This document shows positions 1-5,801 of a stretch of 10,057 nt of DNA, in pieces; position 1 is the stretch's first letter; each line of letters starts with the position of its first letter. The DNA lies in assembly GCA_013815485.1 (NCBI GenBank), contig JACDGB010000037.1:1-10057 (forward strand), written 5' to 3'. This stretch comes from Rubrobacter sp. (GTDB lineage Bacteria; Actinomycetota; Rubrobacteria; Rubrobacterales; Rubrobacteraceae). The translations under genes and the position numbers were made by a program. The notes below the pieces were generated by a model. The model had not been told where the DNA came from, did not search any database, and worked only from the letters and a program-made list of their open reading frames with translations.

Positions 1-650
1 GACCGTCCATCGCGGGCGAGGTGGCCGTGCGGAGGGACACCTGCGTCGTCTTCGCCGGCCACGACGCGGACGTGGTGGAGAAGCTGGCGGCTCTCGTCCG
101 AAGTCCCTACTACCACGTATGGATCTCGACCGACTTCGTCGGCGTCGAGGTGTGCGCGGCGACAAAGAACTGCTACGCCCTCGGAGCCGGTTTCATGGAG
201 GGCATACTGGACCGCGAAGATGAATCGGAGGCGCGATACCGCAACTACAACTACGGGGCGGCGCTCTTCGGGCAGGCGACGCGGGAGCTCGGACAATTCA
301 TGGAACTCCTGGGTGGCAGGGCCGAGACGCCCTACGGGCTGGCCGGCGTTGGGGACATGTTCGTCACGAGCATGGGCGGTCGCAACGTTAAAGTGGGGCG
401 GCTTGTCGGCTCGGGGCTGCGCTTCTCGGAGGCGCGCGAGCGTATGCCTGGGGTGACGCTTGAGGGAGCGGCAGCCATCGAGGTCATCGGCGGTGCGTTG
501 ACGAAGCTCACCGAACGCGGGATCATCGAACCGGGAGACTTCCCGCTGATGCGGCACCTGTACGCCGTAGTCGGGCTAAACGAGCCGTTGGACATGCCCT
601 GGAGCACCTTTTTCGGGAGCGAACCAGAAGCGAACGCGGGGAAGGTGTAA
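1..650 (+). CDS. gpsA: Glycerol-3-phosphate dehydrogenase [NAD(P)+], C-terminal part (5' end outside window)
   Basis: The reading frame is open from the left edge. Its first codons give GPSIAGEVA, the conserved GPS-(F/I)A-E motif of GpsA, so the gene starts upstream and the GTG at 21 is not its start. GpsA interconverts dihydroxyacetone phosphate and sn-glycerol-3-phosphate in the cytoplasm. Visible family signatures are the helical-domain segment GVEVCAATKNCYALGAG, with the lysine expected to be catalytic, the GLAGVGDMFVT motif, and the GRNVKVGRLVGSG stretch that follows it. The NAD-binding Rossmann motif lies outside the window. About 216 residues are present of a usual 330 or so, with a normal C-terminus. 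The stop lies 2 bases before the glpD start, so the two were probably co-transcribed. The pairing with a catabolic FAD enzyme makes the physiological direction uncertain. The family call is firm. Confidence 0.9.
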   Translation, partial: PSIAGEVAVRRDTCVVFAGHDADVVEKLAALVRSPYYHVWISTDFVGVEVCAATKNCYALGAGFMEGILDREDESEARYRNYNYGAALFGQATRELGQFMELLGGRAETPYGLAGVGDMFVTSMGGRNVKVGRLVGSGLRFSEARERMPGVTLEGAAAIEVIGGALTKLTERGIIEPGDFPLMRHLYAVVGLNEPLDMPWSTFFGSEPEANAGKV

Positions 651-652
651 GG

Positions 653-1018
653 ATGCAATCACGCATACCGCAGGACATCGAGAGGCAGGCCTTCGATCTG
701 ATCGTGATCGGGGCCGGTATAAACGGCGCAGGCGTAGCCCGCGACGCCGCGATGCGGGGTCTGCAGGTGCTGCTCTTGGACAAGGGCGATATCTCCAGCG
801 GCACGACGCAGTGGGCGACGCGCCTGATCCATGGCGGACTGCGCTACCTGGAGCACTACGAGTTCGCGCTCGTGAGGGAGTCTTTGAGAGACAGGGAGGC
901 GATCCTCCGCGTGGCGCCGCGCCTGGTCAAGCCGCTGGGCTTCCTGGTCCCCATCTACGACCGGAGCGCGCGGACCGCTCATGGTCCGATTCGGCATCCT
1001 GGGCGCAAGAGGCCATGA
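653..1018 (+). pseudogene. glpD: Aerobic glycerol-3-phosphate dehydrogenase, N-terminal fragment (3' truncated)
   Basis: The N-terminal 105 or so residues match FAD-dependent GlpD, which oxidises glycerol-3-phosphate at the membrane and feeds electrons to quinone. The FAD-binding dinucleotide motif DLIVIGAGINGAGVARDAAMRG is at about residues 15-36, followed by LLDKGDISSGTTQWATRLIHGGLRYLEHYEF and the GFLVPIYDRSAR segment. Homology stops near position 970. The remaining dozen or so codons to the TGA at 1016-1018 are unrelated, and read antisense through the end of a lacI fragment. A complete GlpD is about 500-560 residues, so roughly four fifths is missing, including the substrate site. The ATG at 653 is 2 bases after the gpsA stop, with AAGG just upstream. 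The product cannot be a working enzyme. The cut looks like a deletion rather than a frameshift, because I find no continuation in another frame. Confidence 0.85.
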
Positions 1019-1253
1019 AAGGATTCGAGATGTCGGAGATTACCAACCCGATCGTGCGGGAGCGCTGTCCCTTGAGGTCGCGGGCCAGTTCGTTCGGCCG
1101 GTAGCCCAGCCTCTCCACTACCCCCGCCACCCGAACCGCCGTCGCCTGGTTCACGGCGGGTTCCCCGTTCACGACTCGGGAGACCGTCTTGATCGAGACC
1201 CCCGCCTCAAGGGCAACGTCTCGTAGGGTGACCCTCCTGCCGACTCCTGGCAT
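927..1253 (-). pseudogene. LacI-family transcriptional regulator, N-terminal fragment (3' truncated)
   Basis: Reading leftward from the ATG at 1253, the product begins with a textbook LacI helix-turn-helix. The first residues give VTLRDVALEAGVSIKTVSRVVNG, then the hinge-helix region RLGYRPNELARDLKGQRS, then the start of the periplasmic-binding-like domain, TIGLVISDISNPFMA. Homology ends near position 1000, after about 85 residues of an expected 330-345. The frame then runs antisense through glpD to a TGA at 927. A DNA-binding headpiece without its core dimerisation and effector domain is unlikely to regulate normally. Next to glpD the lost protein may have been a sugar or glycerol-pathway repressor, but its effector cannot be read from this part. 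The start at 1253 places the HTH at the usual distance from the N-terminus; an in-frame ATG at 1268 is the alternative. Neither has a clear Shine-Dalgarno sequence. Confidence 0.85.
971..988. repeat. 6-bp inverted repeat at the glpD/lacI breakpoint
   Basis: CGGACC (971-976) and GGTCCG (983-988) are exact inverted arms around the 6-base spacer GCTCAT. The repeat sits where recognisable glpD ends on one side and close to where recognisable lacI ends on the other. It could be a scar of the rearrangement or a chance short palindrome. No U-rich tract follows it on either strand, so it is not a typical terminator. Confidence 0.5.
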
Positions 1254-1274
1254 GAATGTACCGGTCATAATCGT

Positions 1275-1288
1275 CGGCAACGTTATCA
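1275..1288. promoter_or_regulatory. Candidate LacI-family operator upstream of the lacI fragment
   Basis: Read on the minus strand, TGATAACGTTGCCG contains the central AACGTT palindrome with a C-G step typical of LacI/GalR-family sites. It matches most fixed positions of the general TGNAANCGNTNNCA-type pattern. It lies about 20-35 bases upstream of the presumed lacI start, where an autoregulatory site would be expected. The regulator itself is truncated, so this may be a fossil site. Confidence 0.35.
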
Positions 1289-1385
1289 CCGGGCCGCATT
1301 CCAAGCAATGATCCAGGCCATGCGCGGCTTCGTCAGCTCATCTTTGGGCGTGGCGACAAAGCTTTTGATCTGCTTTCGGAGCGTG

Positions 1386-1422
1386 CGATGTAGATTGCAT
1401 CACGCCGCGTGGCTCTACATCG
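1386..1422. repeat. Long imperfect hairpin in the 1254-1619 non-coding stretch
   Basis: CGATGTAGA (1386-1394) pairs exactly with TCTACATCG (1414-1422). Inside the 19-base spacer, CACG/CGTG around CCG forms a second small stem. The result is a two-tier hairpin with an asymmetric internal loop. There is no T-run on either side. The surrounding 1254-1619 stretch holds no open frame I would call a gene and no other structure apart from the operator-like site near 1280. The hairpin could be a regulatory or RNA structure, or the end of a degraded element. Confidence 0.45.
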
Positions 1423-1619
1423 TGAGACCGATCAGTCGCGGATCAGACCACGGTCGTGGGCGTCCTTTTACCCTTCGCGCGACGGACGGATATCTGTAGC
1501 GCTGGCTGTGACGAGTTTGGTTCCGAGCACTCATCGTCCCTACTCCAAGTCGGACGGGGCTGGCGGAGTCAATATCACGGCGAACACTACGTCCCGCGAC
1601 CACTCGAAGCCTCTCGTAC

Positions 1620-2075
1620 CTACTGGCGGCGGAACGGCCGGATCCAGACCGGAAAAAACGTGCAAAAGAAGGCGAGAAGTAGCATTGCACCGAGCGTTCT
1701 CCGGTCGCGCCGATGCGAAAAAACGCTCCAGGAAAGCACTATCCAAACGAGCATGTTCGCCGAAGCCACGGCGTAGACCCAGCTTGCGAACTTGTGCTGG
1801 TCGCCGAGGAAGCTCATCTGCGGGAGCCTGGGGTAGTGGGTATCCTCATCCATGCGCGAGCGCAGCAGGATCACCGGCAGGATGTTCGCGCAGATCACCC
1901 CTCCAGCCCATGCCGGTAGCGTCAATGGCCCTTCGCGGCGACCTCGGAGCACATACGTAAGCAAGATAGTGAGCAGCACGTTGGCGGTGGCGCCCGCGTG
2001 AACGGACGGCGGAAAGCGGCCCATGTCGCGCAGGTCGTCCATCTCGTTCAAACGCTTGGACAGATGGTCACTCAT
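1620..2075 (-). CDS. Hypothetical four-helix integral membrane protein
   Basis: I do not recognise the family. From the ATG at 2075 the product is 151 residues: a short charged N-terminus (MSDHLSKRLNEMDDLRDMGRF) followed by four hydrophobic segments, roughly residues 24-43, 54-71, 96-118 and 128-145, and a basic tail (RPFRRQ). The first three helices each carry a similar AN-hydrophobic-L motif (TANVLL, CANILPV, SANMLVW), so they may be internally related. A charged loop (RSRMDEDTHYPRLPQMSFLGDQHK) separates helices 2 and 3. I chose 2075 because the upstream in-frame extension to an ATG at 2123 uses AT-rich third positions unlike the rest and looks non-coding. The Shine-Dalgarno sequence is weak for either start. 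The gene stands alone, about 135 bases downstream of the SnoaL-like gene on the same strand. Function is unknown. Confidence 0.7.
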   Translation of the reverse strand: MSDHLSKRLNEMDDLRDMGRFPPSVHAGATANVLLTILLTYVLRGRREGPLTLPAWAGGVICANILPVILLRSRMDEDTHYPRLPQMSFLGDQHKFASWVYAVASANMLVWIVLSWSVFSHRRDRRTLGAMLLLAFFCTFFPVWIRPFRRQ

Positions 2076-2138
2076 GACCCTGATTTTACGCCGTGGACCC
2101 GACGATTTCATCTCTTGTCCCATGCCTGCCCCACGACC

Positions 2139-2165
2139 CTCTGAACCGAGAGAAGCTTTTCAGAG
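2139..2165. repeat. 7-bp inverted repeat between the SnoaL-like and membrane-protein genes
   Basis: CTCTGAA (2139-2145) and TTCAGAG (2159-2165) are exact inverted arms around 13 bases. A second short stem, CGTCC/GGACG, lies at 2189-2202. Both fall in the gap between two leftward genes. They may be part of a weak terminator or leader structure, but neither is followed by a T-run in the leftward direction. Confidence 0.3.
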
Positions 2166-2258
2166 AAAGCGGGACCTGAAGACGGAGTCGTCCATGAGGA
2201 CGGGGGCGACACGGCGGCTTGAAAAAGGCGTCAGGATGCACTGGGCTTACGAGTTCCA

Positions 2259-2657
2259 CTATTCGTCGAGTTCGTACTGGGTGTGCTGGAAAGCCTTGCC
2301 CTCGGCGATCCCGCCGTCGCGGAGGTTGAACACGAGCACGGTTTCCCACTCCAGACTTCGCCCCTTCATGGTGCCGCTCGGGTGCTCATACACCAGAGCC
2401 ACGTTCTCGTCGACCAGGATGCGCTCGACCTTCGACGAGAAGTCATCCCCAGTGAGCTCCCGCAGGCTCCGAAAGAAGCTCGCAACGTCCTCTTTGCCCC
2501 GGTACTCCCGGGAGAGAACGTTGCGTCCCGGATAACGCCAGACGACATCCTCGGTCAGGCACTCCATGATCCTCTCCAGATCCTTGTTGGCTCTAGCCTC
2601 GTAGAACCTGCGCATGAGCGCCAGGTTCCGCTCCTGTAGCGAGTCTTGCTCCCGCAT
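2259..2657 (-). CDS. SnoaL-like / NTF2-fold (nuclear transport factor 2 family) protein
   Basis: The 132-residue product has the layout of SnoaL-like cone-fold proteins. An N-terminal helix (LALMRRFYEARANKDLERIMECLTEDVVWRYPG) is followed by YRGKEDVASFFRSLRELTG and then alternating strands (SKVERILVDENVALVYEH, GRSLEWETVLVFNLRDGGIAEGKAFQHTQ). Members of this fold act as isomerases, hydrolases or binding proteins for small hydrophobic molecules; the specific substrate cannot be inferred. Length is normal for the family. The ATG at 2657 is chosen because GAGGAG lies 6 bases upstream of it, whereas an upstream in-frame ATG at 2693 has no such site and falls in a tandem repeat. No co-directional neighbour overlaps it, so it is probably transcribed alone or with the membrane-protein gene downstream. 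Confidence 0.8.
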   Translation of the reverse strand: MREQDSLQERNLALMRRFYEARANKDLERIMECLTEDVVWRYPGRNVLSREYRGKEDVASFFRSLRELTGDDFSSKVERILVDENVALVYEHPSGTMKGRSLEWETVLVFNLRDGGIAEGKAFQHTQYELDE

Positions 2658-2685
2658 GTTCGTCTCCTCTTTCTCAGAACGATCT

Positions 2686-2701
2686 TTGAGCATTTGAGCA
2701 T
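2686..2701. repeat. Exact 8-bp tandem duplication upstream of the SnoaL-like gene
   Basis: TTGAGCAT occurs twice with no gap (2686-2693 and 2694-2701). It lies 29-44 bases upstream of the chosen start, within the likely leader or promoter region. It is probably a replication-slippage duplication. Between 2702 and 2897 I see no gene or further clear signal. Confidence 0.5.
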
Positions 2702-2897
2702 CCTCGCCGATTTGTCCGCCGTTGGCTTGGACGCTTCAAGAGCCGTCCGGTACATTATCCGCGCTTCACCGTGTTGGCTTCTCTGACAGATATTGAAACC
2801 GATTGGCTCCCCTGTTGGCGGCTTCTCGTCGGCTGTAGGACGATTACACGCCGGAGCACGACCGGGGTTCGATAGCGCAACGCCGCGACCCTACCGG

Positions 2898-3857
2898 TTA
2901 CCCCAGGAAGCGCAAGGACTCGTCCCAGAGCCGGTCGGCGGCTTCGGGGTCCAGCGCGTAGTCACGTACCCCGTAGACGCCGTTGACGATGGCCGGGACG
3001 ACCTCCGCCTCGTGACAGTCCTCGAAGTAGCGTCCGCCGACGCCCTCGACCAGCGGGGAGGCCGCAAGCAGCACGGACGTGGCCGCGCCCTGCTCCGGCG
3101 TCTTGGCTTCCATGCCGGCGTCCTTGACCATCTGCTTCGTGCTGGCGAGAACGGCCGGATCCCAGTGACGCTGGAGGTTCGTCCAGATCCCGCCCGGCAT
3201 CAGCGAGTTGGCGAGGATGCCGTCGGATGCCCAGCGGCGCGTCACCCCGACGGCGAAGAGCGCGTTAGCCGTCTTGGACTGGCCGTAGGCGAGCGACGGA
3301 TCGTATCCGCGCCGCTCGAAGTTGATGTCGTCGAAGACGACCGGGGAGGCCCCATGCCCGCTGGAACTGACAGAGACGATCCGTGCACCTCCTTCAGCGC
3401 CACCGGCGGCGAGCGCGTCGTGCAGGCCGGTGGCGAGGGCGAAGTGGCCGAGGTGGTTGGTGGCGAACTGCATCTCCCACCCTTCCGGGGTGCGCGTGAG
3501 CTCGGGCAGCATCATGACGCCTGCGTTGTTGACGAGGACGCGCAGCGGACCTTCCCAGGAGGCGACGAAGGCCGCGACGGAAGATTGGTCGGCGAGGTCG
3601 AGGCGTGCGACACACGGGCGCGCGTTGCCCGTCGTCGCGATATCGTCCGCCGTGCGTTCGCCGGCGCCAGTGTTGCGGACGGCCAGTGTCACTTCCGCCC
3701 CTGCGCCGACCAGCGCCCGGGCGGTTTCGACCCCGATGCCCGAGGAGGCGCCAGTGACGATCATCCGCCTACCTGACAGGTCAAGTCCCTCCAACACCTC
3801 CGCGGCGGTGGAGTCGTCGCCGAAGGGCGTCGTGATGCGGTTCGTGGGGCTGGTCAT
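2898..3857 (-). CDS. Short-chain dehydrogenase/reductase, retinol-dehydrogenase/WWOX-like type
   Basis: The 319-residue product is a classical NAD(P)-binding Rossmann oxidoreductase. Visible motifs are TGASSGIG at residues 35-42 (cofactor glycine motif), R61 after the second strand (suggesting NADP(H) preference), the NNAG motif at 110-113, the ATNHLGHF segment near 132-139, serines at 164-166, and the catalytic Y191-x3-K195 (YGQSK). Length is typical of this larger SDR subgroup, and both ends look intact. AGGAG lies 5 bases upstream of the ATG. The start codon overlaps the stop of the preceding 94-codon frame as ATGA, which suggests translational coupling in an operon with the upstream SDR. 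That operon is probably controlled by the TetR-type protein encoded at 5021. The substrate is unknown; a small alcohol, ketone or aldehyde is likely by family. Confidence 0.9.
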   Translation of the reverse strand: MTSPTNRITTPFGDDSTAAEVLEGLDLSGRRMIVTGASSGIGVETARALVGAGAEVTLAVRNTGAGERTADDIATTGNARPCVARLDLADQSSVAAFVASWEGPLRVLVNNAGVMMLPELTRTPEGWEMQFATNHLGHFALATGLHDALAAGGAEGGARIVSVSSSGHGASPVVFDDINFERRGYDPSLAYGQSKTANALFAVGVTRRWASDGILANSLMPGGIWTNLQRHWDPAVLASTKQMVKDAGMEAKTPEQGAATSVLLAASPLVEGVGGRYFEDCHEAEVVPAIVNGVYGVRDYALDPEAADRLWDESLRFLG

Positions 3858-4138
3858 GGGGTTCTCCTATTCCGGTGCGAGGTTGCCGCCGTTCGTGGGC
3901 GGTCGGGGGTTCGGTTGTAGGTCACTTTCCTGGGCAGGCAAGGGATGAGGGCCAGCGGGCCGCCGTGCTCTCGAAGCAGCGCGAGTTTTCTTTCGCTCAC
4001 GACCGCCCTTGCGATGTAGCTGCATAAGAGGCGCTGGCCGGCGCGTTCGTCGCGCTCGAACAGCGAGTGCTCGGTTTGCAGCACCGACACCGGTTGAACG
4101 GCTTGGGCGCGGCGAATGGTCTCCAGCCCGTCACCCAT
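3854..4138 (-). pseudogene. Aldo/keto reductase relic (short internal fragment in a 94-codon frame)
   Basis: The first 32 or so codons from the ATG at 4138 (about 4043-4138) give ETIRRAQAVQPVSVLQTEHSLFERD. This is the segment found in aldo/keto reductases just before the ELGIGFVAYSPLG-type motif. The N-terminal barrel with the catalytic Asp/Tyr/Lys is absent, and the C-terminal cofactor motifs are not found in any frame. The remaining residues (AGQRLLCSYIARAVVSERK onward) match nothing I know. The ATG falls just after the stop of the upstream SDR, and the frame's own stop overlaps the next SDR start as ATGA, so it may still be translated as part of the operon. It is most simply the remnant of a deleted aldo/keto reductase gene. 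A new short operon protein is possible but less likely. Confidence 0.6.
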
Positions 4139-4141
4139 CTC

Positions 4142-4912
4142 TCAGCCGAAGCTCACGAACGCGACGCTGCCGCGGCCGCCATCCACGTCGATGACGCTCC
4201 CATGCACGAAGGTCGCCTCGTCGCTGGCGAGGTAGACGGCGGCGTGCGCGATCGCCTCCGGCGGGCCGCTGGTGCCGACCAGCGTGCCGTTCATCGCGAA
4301 ATGCGCGCCCTCGGGCGCGCCCCCGAACGTCGGGTTCTGGATGACGCCCGGAGCGATCGCGTTCACGCGCACGCCGGCGGGTCCGAACTCCGCCGCCCAG
4401 TCGCGGGTGAGCGTCTCCATCGCGTCCTTGGTGTCGTTGTAGGCCGTTGCTCCGGGGATGCCCAGCCGCGCCAGCCACGAGCCGAGGTTGATGATCGCCC
4501 CCTGCCCGCGTGCGGCCATCTGCGGCGCGATCACGCCGGTGAGCAGGAACGGCGCCTTGACGTTGACCGCGTAGACCCGGTCGAGGAGCGCCTCGTCGGT
4601 GTCGGGCGTGGTGTTCGGCGGGAAGATGCCAGCGTTGTTGACGAGTACGTCGATGCGTCCGCCAAGCACTCGGGTGGCCTCGGCGGCCAGCCCATGCGAC
4701 GCTTTGACGGAGCCGTCGAGGTTGGCCTGCACGAAGTCCCCCCGGCCACCGGCCGCCCGGTTCTCGTCGATGACTTCGGCGCCTCGATCCTGGCTTCGTC
4801 ACGTGACGACGACGTGCGCGCCCTCGACGGCGAACGCCGTGGCGATCGCACGTCCGATGTTGCTGGTGGCGCCCGTGACGAGCGCCGTCTTGCCCGCGAG
4901 CCGTGTTCCCAT
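4142..4912 (-). pseudogene. Short-chain dehydrogenase/reductase interrupted by an in-frame TGA
   Basis: From the ATG at 4912 a single frame of 257 codons encodes a classical SDR, broken only by a TGA at 4801-4799 (codon 38). Before it is the cofactor motif TGATSNIG (residues 13-20). After it, still in frame, come RSQDRGAEVIDENRAAGGRG, NNAG (92-95), S145, the catalytic Y158-x3-K162 (YNDTK), and a normal end at DVDGGRGSVAFVSFG. Family members usually have Gly-Arg after this strand (VVVTGRS), so a single G-to-T change turning GGA into TGA explains the stop. AAAGGA upstream supports the start. No other frame damage is visible across the remaining 219 codons, so the lesion is recent, a sequencing error, or tolerated. 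A fragment from the internal GTG at 4732 would lack the cofactor-binding strand. The gene faces the tetR gene. Confidence 0.85.
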
Positions 4913-4943
4913 GAAAGGTCCTTTCGGGCGTGGATGTCGCCGG

Positions 4944-4962
4944 TAAGTAACCGGATGGTTAC
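4944..4962. promoter_or_regulatory. Operator-like inverted repeat 1 in the tetR/SDR intergenic region
   Basis: TAAGTAACC (4944-4952) leads into the inverted repeat GTAACC-GGAT-GGTTAC (4947-4962). It overlaps the expected transcription start of the leftward SDR promoter, a position suited to repression. The word TAAGTAACC recurs in opposite orientation at 4997-5005. The likely ligand is the TetR-type protein encoded at 5021. Confidence 0.65.
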
Positions 4963-4963
4963 G

Positions 4964-4991
4964 AGTATACAGTCGTTGTGGGTTTTGTCAA
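4964..4991 (-). promoter_or_regulatory. Promoter for the leftward SDR operon
   Basis: On the minus strand, a perfect TTGACA (4991-4986) is followed after 16 bases by TATACT (4969-4964), giving a near-consensus housekeeping promoter. Transcription should start near 4957, inside operator-like repeat 1. Its -35 hexamer overlaps that of the rightward tetR promoter, offset by one base on the opposite strand. Confidence 0.7.
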
Positions 4992-5014
4992 TAACTGGTT
5001 ACTTATGCTATGCT
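4985..5014 (+). promoter_or_regulatory. Promoter for tetR, probably giving a leaderless transcript
   Basis: TTGTCA (4985-4990), an 18-base spacer and TATGCT (5009-5014) form a good housekeeping promoter. The tetR ATG at 5021 begins 7 bases after the -10 hexamer, where transcription would start. There is no Shine-Dalgarno sequence, so the message is probably leaderless. Operator-like repeat 2 lies in the spacer. Confidence 0.65.
4992..5005. promoter_or_regulatory. Operator-like inverted repeat 2 inside the tetR promoter spacer
   Basis: TAAC-TG-GTTA (4992-5001) is a short inverted repeat extended by CTTA. The word GGTTACTTA (4997-5005) is the exact reverse complement of TAAGTAACC in repeat 1. 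Binding here would block the tetR -35/-10 spacer and cover part of the leftward -35, consistent with autorepression. Confidence 0.55.
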
Positions 5015-5020
5015 TGGGCT

Positions 5021-5605
5021 ATGGTTCGTGACTCTGCGGCGACTCGGAATCGGATACTGGACGCGGCGATCGACGAGTTCGCCGCGTCCGGGTTGGCCGG
5101 TGCTCGCATCGATCGCATCGCTGAGGCCGCCGAGGCGAACAAGCGCTCTATTTACGTGTACTACGAGAGCAAAGAGGGGTTGTTCACCGCCGCCCTGCAT
5201 CGGGTGATCACCGACCTAGTCGAGGCCGTCCCGCTGACCGAGGAGGATTTGCCCGGGTATGCCGGCAGGATGTTCGACTACCTGCTGGACCATCCCGAAG
5301 CGCTGAGGATGAGTATGTGGCGCCATCTCGAACGCCCCGCCGCCGGGCCGAACGTGGGCGACGTCTACGCCCGGAAGATCGAGGCAATGACTCGTGGGAG
5401 CGGCGGGCGGAGCGGCCTCATGGCGAGCGGGCTGCCTCCGACGGACTTGCTCGTGCTGGTCCAGGGACTGGCCTCGAGCTGGCTCATCAGCCCCGAGGAT
5501 CTGCTCGCCGCCGACAGTGCCGACCCGTACTCTTCCGAGCGCCTCGCCGTCCACCGCGCAGCGATCGTCGAGGCGGCCCGGCGACTGTGCGCGCCGACCC
5601 CCTGA
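5021..5605 (+). CDS. TetR/AcrR-family transcriptional regulator
   Basis: The 194-residue product has the N-terminal TetR DNA-binding domain: RILDAAIDEFAASGLAGARIDRIAEAAEANKRSIYVYYESKEGLFTAAL, at about residues 10-58, with the recognition helix around NKRSIYVYY. The C-terminal helical region is variable, as expected for the ligand and dimer domain, and includes a segment near 150 (LLVLVQGLASSWLISPEDLL) that could line a pocket. Length is normal. The ATG at 5021 is the first possible start consistent with the HTH position, and it coincides with the predicted transcription start. The frame stays open far upstream, but only antisense to the SDR gene. Its position facing the SDR operon, with two operator-like repeats between, suggests it represses that operon and itself. 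The ligand is unknown, perhaps a substrate of the oxidoreductases. Confidence 0.9.
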   Translation: MVRDSAATRNRILDAAIDEFAASGLAGARIDRIAEAAEANKRSIYVYYESKEGLFTAALHRVITDLVEAVPLTEEDLPGYAGRMFDYLLDHPEALRMSMWRHLERPAAGPNVGDVYARKIEAMTRGSGGRSGLMASGLPPTDLLVLVQGLASSWLISPEDLLAADSADPYSSERLAVHRAAIVEAARRLCAPTP

Positions 5606-5645
5606 CGCCCGCCACGCCACGGTGGCCGGGCCATTTGGCCGCGCT

Positions 5646-5661
5646 CTACGCCGCAGCGTAG
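5646..5661 (+). terminator. Weak hairpin downstream of tetR
   Basis: CTACGC-CGCA-GCGTAG forms a 6-bp stem with a tetraloop about 40 bases after the tetR stop. A GC-rich GGCCA-TT-TGGCC palindrome lies just before it. Only a short pyrimidine stretch (GTCTTC) follows, so intrinsic termination is plausible but weak. Confidence 0.35.
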
Positions 5662-5801
5662 GTCTTCAGAGCAGGCTCTCATGCTTACATGATCTCAAAT
5701 GGGCAAGGTTTTGCTCGTTGCCTTAGGTTGGATGTACTTGGGACGCTCCACTAGGAGACGCCCAAGAAACTGGAGGCTCGCAGCGCGGTTTCTCGACCTG
5801 C

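Noticed and set aside
971..988. Terminator at the glpD/lacI junction
   Set aside because: Only a 6-bp stem with no T-run on either side; recorded as a breakpoint repeat instead.
2793..3776. A 327-codon rightward open frame
   Set aside because: It lies antisense to the intact SDR gene, whose motifs, start site and codon use are clear. The frame is Gly/Arg/Val/Asp-rich with no recognisable domain, as expected for a GC-rich shadow.
4799..4801. Selenocysteine at the SDR TGA
   Set aside because: The position is normally Gly-like in the family and not redox active, and I saw no SECIS-like stem just downstream.
4067..5020. Long N-terminal extension of the tetR frame
   Set aside because: It runs antisense through the SDR gene and across both promoters. 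The TetR HTH begins at the normal distance from the ATG at 5021.
2898..5605. A novel biosynthetic or defence system made of the two SDRs, the aldo/keto reductase frame and the TetR gene
   Set aside because: TetR-controlled oxidoreductase operons are common. One SDR is interrupted and the aldo/keto reductase is a relic, so nothing supports a new system.
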